Assembly (NCBI RefSeq): GCF_932274485.2
Contig: NC_065881.2
Location: forward strand, 14,790,613-14,854,612
DNA: 64,000 bases
Source of the DNA: Patella vulgata
Lineage: Eukaryota > Mollusca > Gastropoda > Patellidae
Direction: 5' to 3'
Position 1 is the first letter of the stretch; each line of letters starts with the position of its first letter. This document shows positions 22,501 to 31,394 of the stretch, in pieces. Under the pieces are notes generated by a model. It saw nothing but the letters and a program-made list of their open reading frames with translations, was not told where the DNA came from and did not search any database. The translations under genes were made by a program, and so were the position numbers.

Positions 22501-25500
22501 CAGCCCCCAACTCCAACTAAATTAATTGGGGCTGCTGCTACGTTTGATTTTGGTGAAGAACGAGGAGATCTTATACAATTTTATAATATGGTAAGAAACT
22601 AGAAATAGACTTGTGAAGGCCTTGGACTATCGGATGTGGTCTAAGGGATCAGTTATCAACCCCAATTGGAAAAGAAATTGACATATATACAGGGCTGCCG
22701 ACAACCAGTATCTCAGCGCAATTTGCGATACATATTTTGTCCGTTGCTAATCAAACATTAAAATCTAACATTTTTGATTTGCAGTAACTGCGAATCATTA
22801 ATATGCCTGTCATTTTGGATATTGACACAAAGATTTATCCACATTTCTCAACACTTGCAACGTGTATAAAATATCAAATAAATTTTATAAACAAAACGGA
22901 ATTCTCCGTGTGACATTTTCTTCTCAAACTACCCAGACTCAATTCATTATACTATATAATACAGGGACATAACTCTATGAATCAGGACTATTAAACCGGA
23001 AATATGGAATCAAGTAGTACCACTCACGTTGCGAGACATGTCAATTTCGAGTAATTATATCAGTATTCAATTTGAAAAAAAATAAATTCAGTGTATCCTC
23101 CACGTATTGTAAATAAAATATAAAAAATAAATACGTGTAAACGTATTGTAAAATAAGAAATCAAAGTAAGAATTCCCGTAAACTATTATTGTTTATATCG
23201 CGTGCGTCTAGTTAATCGAGATTATTCATAAAATACCGCTTGCTTCCGATTGAACAAAAATAATAACACACGATAAAAAGCAGACGAAATTGTTTTCTAA
23301 CGAAGAAATAAGAAGCCACTGCCAAGAATTGGCTTCAGACATAAGGCCTAACCAAAAGTCTACATTCATTCAGAAATGTTCACAGCTACCTGTAGAAGTG
23401 CTAAAATTCTAAAAAATCTTAAGAATGAAATCTAATCATTTGTTATCAATTAAAATTAAAATAATCTTGTTATTTAGGTGTTTTATGTTGAAACTGAAAA
23501 ACTGCTAATAAATTTTTAAATTTGTTAATCAAATTTGGCAAAATTGGACTTTTTGATTAGCAGTGCTGCTAATCATCTGTGAAAAATTACCGACAGCCCT
23601 GCATATATACCTTTTTCTAAATTAAAAAACTCATCTCAGCATCCACTAAATCCGAAGAGAAATGTGATCTATGATTGGGGTGCTAGTTTCGTTTTCTCAT
23701 GTCACATTATTCACCTCAATGGGGGCCCTAGTCAGCCCCTATTCAAAGAAAGTCATAGTTGGTTGAAACTAACTACTTGGTTGTGATCTTACTATGGCAA
23801 AACAAAAGGCAACTATTCACTCAGATCGTGCGAAAAACTACCTATTCAGTGGTGTGTATGTAAAAAAAAACTTTTTACAAGAGAGTATGGCAAGAAAAAG
23901 GTCACTATTCATTTAAATTGTACAAAAACAGAGGTCTACATGACTACTTGCTAGCGTGTATGTGAAAGAATCTTTGACAACAGTTTGAATTCGATAAAAG
24001 AAAAGTTGCCAATCTTCATTAGGGGTACAGTTTCCCTCGTTGAAGAGAGCATTGGGTGGCCAATCTTCATTAGGGGCAAAGTTTCCCTCGTTGGAGTGGC
24101 TAAATATGCAAAGAATTCCTATGTGTTGAATATTGTAATGATAAACTCCATTTCTTTCTTTCTCACCAGGTTTTTGTAGACAAATTACGAGAGTTTGCTT
24201 TACAGTTTTCACAGACTCAGAGTAACGTAAGTTAGAATGTTTTAATCAATTATTACAGGCTACAATCAGGACAGCCATTGTTGTCCGTCAATTACTCAAA
24301 CCTTTTGGGAAAATAAACAGTTGTAAACCCAACACACTCGGTATCTAATCTAGAGAGACCATATTAAACTATGCAGCTGTTGAGACCAAATATATTTTGA
24401 TGATTCTCAACAAACTGAACAATTTGCCAACAATGTTTTGAAACTAAACATTGAATACAGAAACTCCTGTTAAAACAGCACAACTAAATGATACCCATGT
24501 TGCAGTGGCACCTCCTTAGTGACAGTTGTAGTGTCGTTATTTCCTGTATTTGTCTGGTGAACTCAAAAATGCGCATGGGTATAAACCGCTCGACCACCCA
24601 AACCCCCAGCAGTAGTTCAAGGTGACGCTGGCTTGTGTTGACTGTAGCCAATAGGTCATCTGTACTGCATGCCGAATGCTGACAAACTTTTAGTTCACCA
24701 GGCCTTTACATAATATGAACGGAATTGATACTCCCCTTAGAGATCCAACTTCCACAATATTATTGTTTGCAAGGAATTAAACATCCCACAGATGGCAACC
24801 ACAGATCTAGGCTGGGTACCATAGCACATGTAAAGGATCCCATAGCTGTCAAAATTTCAACAAAAATTGATAAATTGAATTTAAGACTCCCTTTTTTTTT
24901 CTCAGTTATGTTATTTTAACTCCCAGTTATGTCATCATGTTGTCGGTTCAGATTAATTTTGTGGAGTCACGGTTACTCATTGAGTAAGACAGTCGCTCTC
25001 TAACCTGGAGGTTCGGTGTTCGATCCTGGTGTTGACTGAAAAAGTTAAGCGGGATGTTCCACCTTGTCAGTAGTGCCAGAGAAAATGTATACCCATGCCA
25101 ATGGTTAAGAAAAACTGAGGCCCATGTATACATTATCATGCACTTAAGAGTAGGCTGTAGTGCGGCTGTCCAGACAAAATTTCCTTTATGCCTGTCATCA
25201 TTAGCTCACATGGAGCAGAGCTGTAGGACGTTAAACCCAATTTCATTTCATTTTTGTCTATTTCAGAAACAGCCCTGCTTATCTCCCCTACCATCAGTTC
25301 GTTCCCACATCGTATCACCTCGTCGTGTAACAACAAGTTGTCCAGTGTACATATCCCCTCATAAAGCTCAGAATAGAGTCGACTCACCTAAGGGCATGTC
25401 GTTCTGTATCAATAAAAGTCCAGCTAATGTAAGTATATTATTTACTCTTTATATACTCCAGGGTTGGGTGGATGGTTAAATGTGTGTGCGTTAGATCATA

Positions 25501-26274
25501 AGGCCTGTTGTAAGTGCTGTGGTTTCGATTTCCCAGCTGTCCAACCTTGTGGGTTTCCTCCGGGTACTAACACTGTGATCTGGGTATCATAACAACCCAA
25601 TTGATTATTGATGTTTAATGACTAATTTTTGAACAGTGGTCAAGAAATTAAATACTTGTAAATTAGACACTCATAAGCAAAATTAATCAGTCAGATTTAA
25701 ACTGGACACAAGTACAAATTAGAAGATTTCGGGGAGTGGGAGATATTAAATGATTTTTACAAATTTTTAAATAAAGATTTGATATTAAATGAATGTGAAA
25801 GAAATTAGTGCTAAATACACAAGATTAAATGATAACCGAGTTACAGTGAAGGGGGATGCTCGATTGTCAGTTTGGATAAAAAATTGCAATTGAATAACCC
25901 AGAATTCAGTCATGTCACAGTTTTTTCAGTCCAGACAACTGAGGTGGTGTGAGTGACAATCAAGTGAAATGGGGGATTTGGGACCTTAAAGCATGCACCG
26001 GCTGAACAAGAAAATATCCCAACCAACCATGACAGGTGAAAGTTATATATTCGTTGTGATTAATTACGTCACGATTCTATTTCAGGACCTCCGTGCCATT
26101 AATAATATGATAAAAATGGGAGAAAAGAAAATAACTGGAAAGAGATTATTGGAGGTGGATCGCGATGACGATTCACTCGATAGTCCGTCGAAACGAATCT
26201 GTCAGGGTAATTTTCTACGAAGATTACAAAATGTCAACATGGATCGGAAGGAGGCTAATGGACTCACAAGTTAG
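8075..26274 (+). CDS. RBL1: Retinoblastoma-like pocket protein (p107/p130 type), 5' incomplete
   Basis: Twenty exons join in phase to 869 residues and a TAG stop: 8075-8200, 8665-8825, 9835-9899, 10676-10847, 11431-11597, 12527-12608, 13449-13583, 14336-14418, 15110-15230, 16232-16330, 17030-17156, 17568-17794, 18271-18387, 18855-19034, 20175-20246, 21857-21974, 22442-22590, 24170-24226, 25267-25428, 26086-26274. All introns are GT-AG. Hallmarks are [62 protein letters not shown]-like [25 protein letters not shown] and YISPHK. The length matches vertebrate p107 minus about 195 N-terminal residues. The family binds E2F4/5-DP in the nucleus, represses cell-cycle genes as part of DREAM, and is inactivated by CDK phosphorylation; many SP/TP sites are present. 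The first exon starts inside a codon, so an upstream exon must exist, but none is found. RBL1 versus a single ancestral RBL cannot be decided. Confidence 0.95.
9036..9190 (-). mobile_element. SINE-A fragment
   Basis: Reverse copy in intron 2 of the RB-like gene, middle part only. Contains AAAGGGATCTTTTATGTGCATG and TCCTGCACCACTGACAGGG (complement of the family body). Confidence 0.6.
9258..9531 (+). mobile_element. SINE-B copy with (CT)n tail
   Basis: Head GGTTTGGATGGTTAACGC, body TCATGGGTTTTCTCC, then TAGTCCCTAAATGATCTAG. The tail TTAACCCC runs into an uninterrupted CT run of about 38 bases. Confidence 0.8.
10862..11220. repeat. Intronic minisatellite, about 32-bp unit
   Basis: Around eleven degenerate units built on CATAAACTATTTTAT with a G+T-rich second half (CTCATGGCAGTCATTT). 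Begins 15 bases after the exon-4 donor of the RB-like gene. Confidence 0.8.
11431..16330 (+). CDS. RBL1: RB-like gene, exons 5-10: pocket A
   Basis: Begins with [16 protein letters not shown], the usual entry to pocket A. It continues through [46 protein letters not shown] and [18 protein letters not shown], and ends with [15 protein letters not shown]. All six exons are intact and in phase. Pocket A packs against pocket B to form the E2F-transactivation and LxCxE-binding module. The introns here hold four SINE-A pieces, two M1 MITEs and a perfect palindrome. Confidence 0.93.
11936..12200 (+). mobile_element. SINE-B copy
   Basis: Full arrangement from GGGGGTTGGATGGTTAGC through TTGGTTTTCTCCACG to a short CT tail, in intron 5 of the RB-like gene. 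Confidence 0.75.
12262..12450 (+). mobile_element. SINE-A fragment (3' half)
   Basis: Recognised by TACACATTGGCGAGCACGT and TAGTGCCGCTGTCCGGAC. The tail is missing; it ends about 75 bases before exon 6. Confidence 0.65.
13190..13400 (+). repeat. Dispersed repeat, also at 22650-23760
   Basis: Shares GACATATAT, CGCATCCACTGAAAG-like and CATGTCACAT...CACCACAATGGGAGCCC blocks with the sequence that flanks the hAT-like element in intron 17. Family unknown. Confidence 0.5.
14147..14330 (+). mobile_element. MITE family M1, left part
   Basis: Starts TGCATTATGTAAGAGCTAAA and shares CCATCGGATG with the copy at 7806. Its truncated end reaches the pyrimidine tract of the exon-8 acceptor. Confidence 0.6.
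14446..14816 (-). mobile_element. SINE-A copy, full length
   Basis: Reverse copy from GAAATGAAATGGAATTTAACG to the tRNA-like head, with box B complement GGGATCGAACTCGCGACC. It starts 28 bases after the exon-8 donor. Confidence 0.85.
15241..15462. repeat. Perfect 89-bp-arm palindrome after the exon-9 donor
   Basis: Arms 15274-15362 and 15374-15462 are exact reverse complements, with an 11-base spacer. The right arm contains TATCGAAACGTAGC, a GAAACGT motif of the kind seen in Penelope-like terminal repeats. The 12 bases ATGTAAGTTCTT, which include the exon-9 donor, occur at 15229-15240 and again at 15463-15474 and so bracket the insert. Confidence 0.85.
15497..15838 (-). mobile_element. SINE-A copy with a duplicated tail
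   Basis: Reverse copy. Two tail complements lie in series (GAAATGGGGATTTAACGCCC, then GAAATGGGGTTTAAAACCC), followed by the body to TTTCTCGGCCAACACTG. The tRNA-like head is lost. Confidence 0.75.
15890..16155 (-). mobile_element. SINE-A fragment carrying an inverted piece of RB-like exon 19
   Basis: The SINE body reads CATACAGTGATCTGTGAGGG on the left and CCAGGACAGTGGCACTGCAG on the right. Between them, 15942-16007 is a reverse-complement copy of 25263-25328 (end of intron 18 and start of exon 19), 64 of 66 bases identical. The foreign piece replaces about a dozen bases of the SINE. Confidence 0.85.
16407..16801 (+). mobile_element. MITE family M1, fullest copy
   Basis: About 395 bp with imperfect inverted ends. 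The left end is a decayed TACATTATTCAAGAACTAAAT and the right end AATCTTACATAATGCCTC, whose complement matches the left ends of the 7806 and 14147 copies. Non-coding. Confidence 0.65.
17030..17794 (+). CDS. RBL1: RB-like gene, exons 11-12: spacer with cyclin-docking motif
   Basis: Low-complexity Ser/Thr/Pro-rich spacer between the pockets. It contains ARRQLF, which matches the RxL-type cyclin A/E docking motif known in the p107/p130 spacer (KRRLF in vertebrates). RB1 lacks it. Nearby SP sites (LSPVRV, LLSPTG, FSSPQP) are candidate CDK2 targets. The docking function is inferred from the motif and its position. Confidence 0.85.
17262..17492. mobile_element. Two decayed SINE-A fragments
   Basis: 17280-17375 reads forward (GTACACATTGGCGTAATCTT). 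17425-17492 reads in reverse, ending in a head complement (CTTTCTCGGCCAGTATCGAAC, TTACTCACTGAGCCATC). Opposite orientations imply two insertions or an inversion. Confidence 0.45.
17945..18140 (+). repeat. Intronic minisatellite, about 60-bp unit
   Basis: Three units sharing ACTGTTGGCTTGTTAATT and AATGAGTGTC, in intron 12 of the RB-like gene. Confidence 0.7.
18271..24226 (+). CDS. RBL1: RB-like gene, exons 13-18: pocket B
   Basis: Runs from [21 protein letters not shown] through [32 protein letters not shown] and [14 protein letters not shown] to [24 protein letters not shown] Ser-rich insert with SP and TP sites (about 21890-22540) interrupts pocket B, as p107 and p130 are known to have. The introns are crowded: a triplicated acceptor before exon 16, a 1.1-kb insertion after exon 15 and a hAT-like element in the intron after exon 17. 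Confidence 0.93.
18401..18453 (+). repeat. (CT)n microsatellite without an obvious SINE
   Basis: CT-rich run beginning 14 bases after the exon-13 donor. Unlike most other CT runs here, no SINE-B body is recognisable next to it. Confidence 0.8.
19177..19500 (+). mobile_element. SINE-B copy with long (CT)n tail
   Basis: Head GGGGGGTTGGATGGCCGATTG, box-B-like TAGTTTCGATTTCCC, and the tail TTAAACCCCATTT followed by about 75 bases of CT repeat. Intron 14 of the RB-like gene. Confidence 0.85.
20269..21407. mobile_element. 1.1-kb insertion flanked by 37-bp direct repeats containing the exon-15 donor
   Basis: Direct repeats 20232-20268 and 21408-21444 agree at 35 of 37 bases. They comprise the last 15 bases of exon 15 and the start of intron 15. 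The insert carries an imperfect inverted repeat near its right end (21225-21400) and no recognisable protein. It could be an element with unusually long target duplication, or an insertion inside a tandem duplication. Confidence 0.6.
21225..21400. repeat. Hairpin-forming inverted repeat
   Basis: Arms of about 60 bases (GATAAACACCTCCTGTTTAG ... and its complement ending CAGTCGGTGTTTATC) share TGTTATTGTCCATTTGATACC around a loop of about 45 bases. Confidence 0.75.
21476..21652 (+). mobile_element. SINE-B, internally deleted
   Basis: The head part (CATTGAGTCAAGTGGCATGAT) jumps directly to GCGCAAGCAAATTATTAAAA. The GTGGGTTTTCTCC block is missing. Ends TTAAACCCCATTTCTCTCTC. Confidence 0.7.
21666..21880 (+). 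repeat. RBL1: Tandem triplication of the exon-16 acceptor
   Basis: Three units, about 65-75 bases each, contain TTGCCTGRCAACC, an AG acceptor and the first bases of exon 16 (GTGTTATTAAGTG). AG sites end at 21716, 21790 and 21856. Only the third leads into the long open exon. Splicing to the first would run into an in-frame TAA after about 17 codons. Confidence 0.85.
22225..22425 (+). mobile_element. SINE-A fragment ending at the exon-17 acceptor
   Basis: Carries CAGTTGGAATTGGATATAAG and GTAGGCCGTATCACATCTC. Its tail TTAAACCCCATTTCATTTCA ends about 20 bases before the exon-17 AG at 22440-22441. Confidence 0.8.
22690..23601. mobile_element. hAT-like non-autonomous element with 8-bp target duplication
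   Basis: 912 bp starting CAGGGCTGCCGACAA and ending TTACCGACAGCCCTG. Both sides carry CATATATA (22682-22689 and 23602-23609). CAGGG termini with 8-bp duplications are typical of hAT elements. No transposase frame is visible. It interrupts the dispersed repeat also present at 13190-13400, in intron 17 of the RB-like gene. Confidence 0.8.
23900..24160 (+). mobile_element. Decayed SINE-A fragment before exon 18
   Basis: Recognisable by AGCGTGTATGTGAAAGAATC, CAGTTTGAATTCGATAAAAG and TTCATTAGGG, the last repeated twice. The end (GATAAACTCCATTTCTTTC) resembles a SINE tail and merges with the exon-18 pyrimidine tract. Confidence 0.45.
24958..25255 (+). mobile_element. SINE-A copy ending at the exon-19 acceptor
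   Basis: tRNA-like head (TTACTCATTGAGTAAGAC, GTGTTCGATCCTGG) and shortened body, then TTAAACCCAATTTCATTTCA. That tail is followed within 13 bases by the AG of exon 19 and supplies most of its pyrimidine tract. Confidence 0.85.
25267..26274 (+). CDS. RBL1: RB-like gene, exons 19-20: C-terminal tail
   Basis: Exon 19 encodes the phosphorylatable SPLPS, SPRRV, YISPHK and DSPKG segment. Exon 20 encodes [15 protein letters not shown] and the terminal [18 protein letters not shown], matching the p107 C-terminus (SPAKRVCQ then LLKRLQDV). The motif KRLLE/PSKRI may act as nuclear localisation, as in the family. A 66-base part of exon 19 is also found inverted at 15942-16007. Confidence 0.93.
25460..25575 (+). 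mobile_element. SINE-B, 5' fragment
   Basis: GGGTTGGGTGGATGGTTAAAT head and CCAACCTTGTGGGTTTCCTCC, then lost. Starts about 30 bases after the exon-19 donor. Confidence 0.6.
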
Positions 26275-26940
26275 AATGCTGATCGAGATGGACTCGAGAG
26301 TTTATTGACATCTGATATCAACCAGTGGAATCCTGTGTTACAAAGTTGATTGTCATGTGATATCATCCAATGAACACTTGAGTTAAAAAGATGATTGACA
26401 TCAGATGTCATCCAGGAAACTTGAGAGTTGATTGACATTTGATATCATTCAGTGGACTCGCGAGCTCGAAAAGAAATTTGATTAACATTTATTATCATCC
26501 ATTGAAATTGTCCGATTTATTCTCTATACGTGTGTTTGTCATCTGATGGACTTTCTTACCAGCGTAAAACAGATGTTTCGATGAATCGACTAGTTTATTT
26601 ATTTTATAAAGTGTATTTTATTTGGAGTCTTTAAGTCCCACCAATCAATGAGTCCAGTTAAATTTGAAGTCGTGGATGGACTTCCAAATATGGTAATTGT
26701 TAATATCTCATGTTTAAAGGAACTCAGAAAAAAATGAATGGTTGGTTTTATTTTAAGTTCCACCAATCATTGAATCTGTTAGTGTTGAAGTCGTGTATGG
26801 ACTTCCAAATATGGTAATTGTTTACATGTATATTTCACGGAACTCAGAAAAAATGAAATTGCTAGTTTTATTGAGACTGAACTTGCTAGGTGTATAGAAT
26901 CGTCAAACTGTTTTATAAGTATACGTATGGGCACAATAAA
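26275..26940 (+). other. RBL1: 3' untranslated region of the RB-like gene with two tandem repeats
   Basis: 26300-26530 holds about four to five degenerate copies of TTGACATCTGATATCATCCA-type units. 26636-26710 and 26757-26831 are a near-identical pair (CCACCAATCA, TGGACTTCCAAATATGGTAA) 121 bases apart. AATAAA at 26935-26940 is the first good poly(A) signal; another at 29052-29057 would give a longer tail. Confidence 0.55.
26935..26940 (+). terminator. Candidate poly(A) signal of the RB-like gene
   Basis: AATAAA 661 bases after the TAG stop. A GT-rich element is not obvious downstream. Confidence 0.4.
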
Positions 26941-27961
26941 CTAAGGGGTCATTGAATTTAAAAAAATGAACAATTGTAATTCTTTAACGTGTTATTATAA
27001 GCCAGGAAATGTTTAAAACCTTTATTTAACATATTACATGCTAGGAAATAGGGGTACCTGTCAGACATATTGGTCAGGTACGTCCAAAATCGTTATTCCT
27101 CAGGCCAGTATTATCGATTAGGTATATTCCGGAGCTTTATTCACAAATACTTCAACTAAAATATTTGAGGAATTCATTTCTTTCATTGGTTGATATACAT
27201 GTGCAGATAGCCAAAATTTGTACTAGGATTTTATCTCTCAACCAATGAAAAAGCTTCCTCGTGAATTACTCCCCAGGTGGTTAATATTGTCAGGTATATC
27301 AACACCTGTATTATTGAACAGGTATATCAATATTTGGAGTATTATTTCAATTTAAGGTCCTATAAAAAAAAATATTCTCATATTCAGATAATCTTGCACC
27401 ATGAAAAAATGCAGCATGATCTGGGTTTTTTTTTTTTTTGGAAAGAATTGTCTAAGAACCAGAATATTACTTTTGTATGGAATAAATAAAATCCTGAATC
27501 AAGTAGACCTATATGTAGAAAGGACTTACTTGAATCGAAAAAAGACCAAAATATATTATTTGTTTGAACTGAGACAAAGAGTGAAATGAAGATGAAAAAA
27601 TACTAATTCAAATGGCAATAATTTCAGTCAGGATGAATGGATTTGAGTATTTTTTTAACAAAACATTTTTATATATTACATCAATTTGTGTTTTGAGTTG
27701 ATTTTTAGTAGACTCTTAATTTTTTTTTTTATTGTGATGTACTGCTCCTTTAATGCTAACATGATTGAAACAATCTTTAGTAACCTGTGTACATTATGTT
27801 CCAAATACATTAGAAGTTGGGTTGGTCTTGTGGTCTAATTCATATTCTTTTAGATTATAACATCGGCCATGTAACTCACATGCGCTGAAGTAACCTTGCT
27901 ACTGAAATTCGAATACAAGTAAAAAGCAAACAATAGGAATAACCGCGCCGTCTCCCATGAA

Positions 27962-28185
27962 CAAATGGAGTTTAATGTCCACTCAACACAAACTAGGTCA
28001 TTTCAGGTCTAAAATTGTTCAATTTTGTTTCAATTATTCGTAGTGGGAGGAATCCGGAGATGCTGGATAGGCGACCCTATGCCTTGTCACGTACAAATGA
28101 GGAATCTAAACCACATGATGACATCACTTGTCTCAGTGATAGACCTTATGATCTAAAGTGCAAGCCTTAGACCAATCAACAACTT
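27962..28185 (-). mobile_element. SINE-B copy
   Basis: Reverse copy from TTTAATGTCCACTCAACACA to the head. The block CGTAGTGGGAGGAATCCGGAG is kept but the central CCACGAGG part is lost. Confidence 0.65.
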
Positions 28186-28199
28186 AACTCCCCTGATCG

Positions 28200-29585
28200 T
28201 CATAGTGTAAAGATTGGAATTTAATAATAGCATAATGTACAGTGTATTTTAGATCAACTTTTAAAGGGCACTGGTTAGTTTTCTACACCATATTTTTTTT
28301 ACAGATATTTTAAACGTGTTCGTAAGTTGATCGAACCTGTTTACTTTTTTTTTATAATGCAACAAATGGTCTTAACTGGGCATTTTCTGTTCTTTTTTTG
28401 TATATTCTACAAAACATTTCATAAATTTTTAATAGATTTTGAATGCACCCCTTGGCTAGTTAAAAAGGACACAACATGTTGTATTTGGGTGATGTGGTTA
28501 GATTTGATGTGTGTATTTTACAAGATAAATACCTTTCAACATGTCTGGGTGTGACCAACACGTTAAATGCCTGCATGTCGGCAGTTGTTTGGATGCAAGT
28601 TTCAATCGAATGTTTGTATTTGATTTGGTATCGGAGTGGCCAAGACATCAAACATGTTAACGTCATCTGTGGTTTGAATACAAGTCTCGATAGAATGCTT
28701 GTATTTGGAAACAAGTTAGTTTGACTGAAAAATGCATATATTTAAGTGGCCCCAGCTCCGATGTTAAAATGTAACTATCAACAACAATCAGATCCAATGA
28801 AATGTGAAGATGGCTAGTGCACTTTTATTATTTTGTATAAGAATCATTTTATTTGCTAGATTTTTTTATCGATTATCATAAATTTTTGTATTTATTATAA
28901 GTCTTTTATGTATATTAACCAAGTGGAATTGTTGTAAGAAAGTGGTTATAAATGGTGCATGCTTGCTGATTTTGTGTTTACATATATATTTGAAAATAGT
29001 TTTATGTTGTCATGGAAACATTTTAAGGAGGTGTTATCACTCTAAGCAAGAAAATAAATGTAATAACACCTTGAATTCACCAAGTTATCGAAAAATCTAA
29101 GTACTGGCCTAATTTTAGTAACACATATTTTTTTTTAAAAAGTTTGATTGAACTCCCTGAAAACCGCAAAAAAGTTTCGACTCGTGACTTAAAACGTTTG
29201 TATTTCTGCCATTTTGTATGGATCTTTATAGTCGAATCATGGCAAAGCAAAATTACCAGCCAGCACTAATCCCTCTTATCCACTGAAAGGTTGAAGAAGC
29301 TGAAAATTATAAACAGTGTTTTTGGACTCCTCTAATTGTCAAATTATCTTTAAGACTCTCCCAATTATCAAAGAAATTCTAGACTCACTGTATTATCTGA
29401 AATATATTTAGACTCAAAATCAATTTAATAAAATATTATGAAAAATATATTTTGACTCGCCTTTACTCACCCAATCATCAAAAACAATTTGTACATTTCA
29501 AAATATCTTCAAACTCTCAAATTATCACAAATCAATAATAACGGATGTACTGTTTAAAAAAAAAATTAAAATGTCTTGGGAGGGG
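28200..29585. other. No gene seen downstream of the RB-like gene
   Basis: AT-rich. May be part of a long 3' untranslated region ending near AATAAA at 29052. 28540-28700 contains two diverged copies of a GTTTGGATGCAAGTTTCAATC / GTTTGAATACAAGTCTCGAT motif. Confidence 0.4.
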
Positions 29586-29587
29586 GA

Positions 29588-29664
29588 GGTGGGGACACCG
29601 GGATTGAATCCCGGACCTCCTGCATTGTGAACTAGTACCTTAACCACTGAGCCACTGTGGCTAG
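29588..29664 (-). mobile_element. tRNA-like SINE head, distinct from SINE-A and SINE-B
   Basis: On the reverse strand: GTGGCTCAGTGGTTAAGG (box A) and GGTCCGGGATTCAATCCC (box B) with the right spacing. The acceptor arms do not pair, so a working tRNA gene is unlikely. Confidence 0.5.
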
Positions 29665-29814
29665 AAAACGATGTAAAATTAAACAATTTACTGTTAAATA
29701 TGCTACTCTTGTCTGGTTTATCAGTCTGTATAAAATATGACATAGTTTATGTATAAAGAAAAAGAGCTTGGTTAAACTTAATGTCCATCAAAACAATCAA
29801 CTAAAGAAAAAATA

Positions 29815-29880
29815 ACCCTATGTTAGTCTCATAATGACCATTGTATTGTGTGGACGAGACGTTTAACCCCACTCCTATCT
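29815..29880 (+). mobile_element. SINE-B 3' fragment
   Basis: TGTTAGTCTCATAATGACC followed by GACGAGACGTTTAACCCCAC, matching only the last 65 bases of the family. Confidence 0.5.
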
Positions 29881-30132
29881 TATCTATTACACATAAAAAC
29901 TATCATTTTAGCTGTGTTTCTCATCTTTTAAGATTAAATAGTTTGAAAGTCTAATTTTTTTACCATGTAGATTCTTTGAAAGTCTTAATTTTTTTACATG
30001 TAAATTGTTTAGTAATTGAACTGGAATACACAGATCACCATTTTATAGAATACAAGCAATGATTAGAGAAGCTTAGTTGAAACCCCGCTCAGTAACAAAC
30101 AGTAGTTGTATTCCATAGAATGGTGGCCTGTC

Positions 30133-30475
30133 CATGTAAATTGTCTGACAGTGAAATTCTCAAGTCGGTCAAATTTCACTGTCATTCCGTCAAGACTGGT
30201 GATTATGTTGGAATTAAAAGCCCTGATTGTGACTGTATCAGATCCGTATCCAATAAAATCGTATTATTCTTGGACATTCTAATTCTGAGTCGGCCAATTT
30301 TCATGAGAGTCATGCTTACTGTGTGCCATCCATATTGAATAAAACCATAATATGTAAATTGTCAGACAGGAAAGTTCTCCGGTCTGTCAGTTTTTACTGT
30401 CATTATGTCTGGTGAATGCAACTGAATTGAGATCCTTGTGACTGTATTAAATCCATATTGAATAAAATCAAATAT
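30133..30475 (+). repeat. Two-copy tandem repeat, about 220-bp unit
   Basis: TGTAAATTGTCTGACAG and TGTAAATTGTCAGACAG begin two units that also share TTCACTGTCATT / TTTACTGTCATT and ATAAAATC endings. Confidence 0.65.
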
Positions 30476-30799
30476 ATTGTGTACATATCTACAGGGACAT
30501 AGACATACCTAAATAGTGTAAACTAAAAAAAACCCTGTAAAAATAAAAAAATTAATATAATAAAAACTGAAAAAAGAATAATAAAAATGTATAAATGGAG
30601 AAGCAGTTTTTGATGTTTATTAACCACGTTGAATTATCACCCCCGAATATGGAGCAGGACGCTCTACAGACTAAAGTTATTATCTGTTTGACTCTAAATT
30701 TATACGCAATACGAAAAGATTTCCGATAATTACTGTTAGAGTTATGGACCTTGATCACTTTGAAAATCTTGTGGCTGCTCTTGTACCAAAATTCAAAGA

Positions 30800-30925
30800 A
30801 ATGAGGTTTTACGTCCTACTGTTCTGCTCTGCTCTGACTGGGCTAATGAAGACAAACATACACCATACAGTGTGCTATGAAGGAGAAGCGGCCCGGACAC
30901 TCTTATATCGAATTCCAACAAACTG
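30800..30925 (-). mobile_element. SINE-A 3' part
   Basis: GTTTTACGTCCTACTGTTCTGC through ACACCATACAGTGTGCTATGA to TATCGAATTCCAACAAACTG. The rest is replaced by unrelated sequence. Confidence 0.7.
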
Positions 30926-31099
30926 CACGCAGCGATCCATCTACGTCATACTTCGAGATTATGATCACTGCCCTAATTAGCCTCCATTTAAAACGCTCAC
31001 GTGGTCATTTTGGGGCGGGACTTATCGACTGGACTATTGTTTGTGTACACAACAGAGTAAAAATAACCCGATCAAGCATGTGTTTTATGTAAACACATG

Positions 31100-31320
31100 T
31101 CATTGGCTAAATGTCAACTTCTGCCACTCAGGTAAAAGCGATATATAATATGTGCTAGTGGGTAATATTGCAATACATTCTTTGCCATTGTAAACTGTCT
31201 TTAGAGATTCAATATGTTTATCTTTCAAAACAAGGTTAGATACTCCTAAACTTGTCTTCGCAAACAAAACCGCCTCTGTGAAATTATCTTTCATGGGCGC
31301 CGCCATATTGAATAATTAGA
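31100..31320 (-). pseudogene. Possible RecQ-like helicase N-terminal fragment
   Basis: The reverse strand encodes KDKHIESLKTVYNGKECIAI followed by LPT, reminiscent of the motif preceding and starting helicase motif I (K-Q-x-A-L ... G-K-D ... LPTGxGKS). After LPT the glycine-lysine loop is not recognisable. About 68 residues, no neighbours of the same family. Probably a relic captured in a repeat. An accidental match is possible. Confidence 0.3.
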
Positions 31321-31394
31321 GGACTAATTTGTGATTCGGCTTTGATTAGTTTGACATCTTTCATACACTCGGCGGCTAAATAAACATATTTAAT

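Noticed and set aside
29588-29664. tRNA gene on the reverse strand
   Set aside because: A and B boxes are good but the acceptor stem does not pair, and similar heads belong to SINEs.
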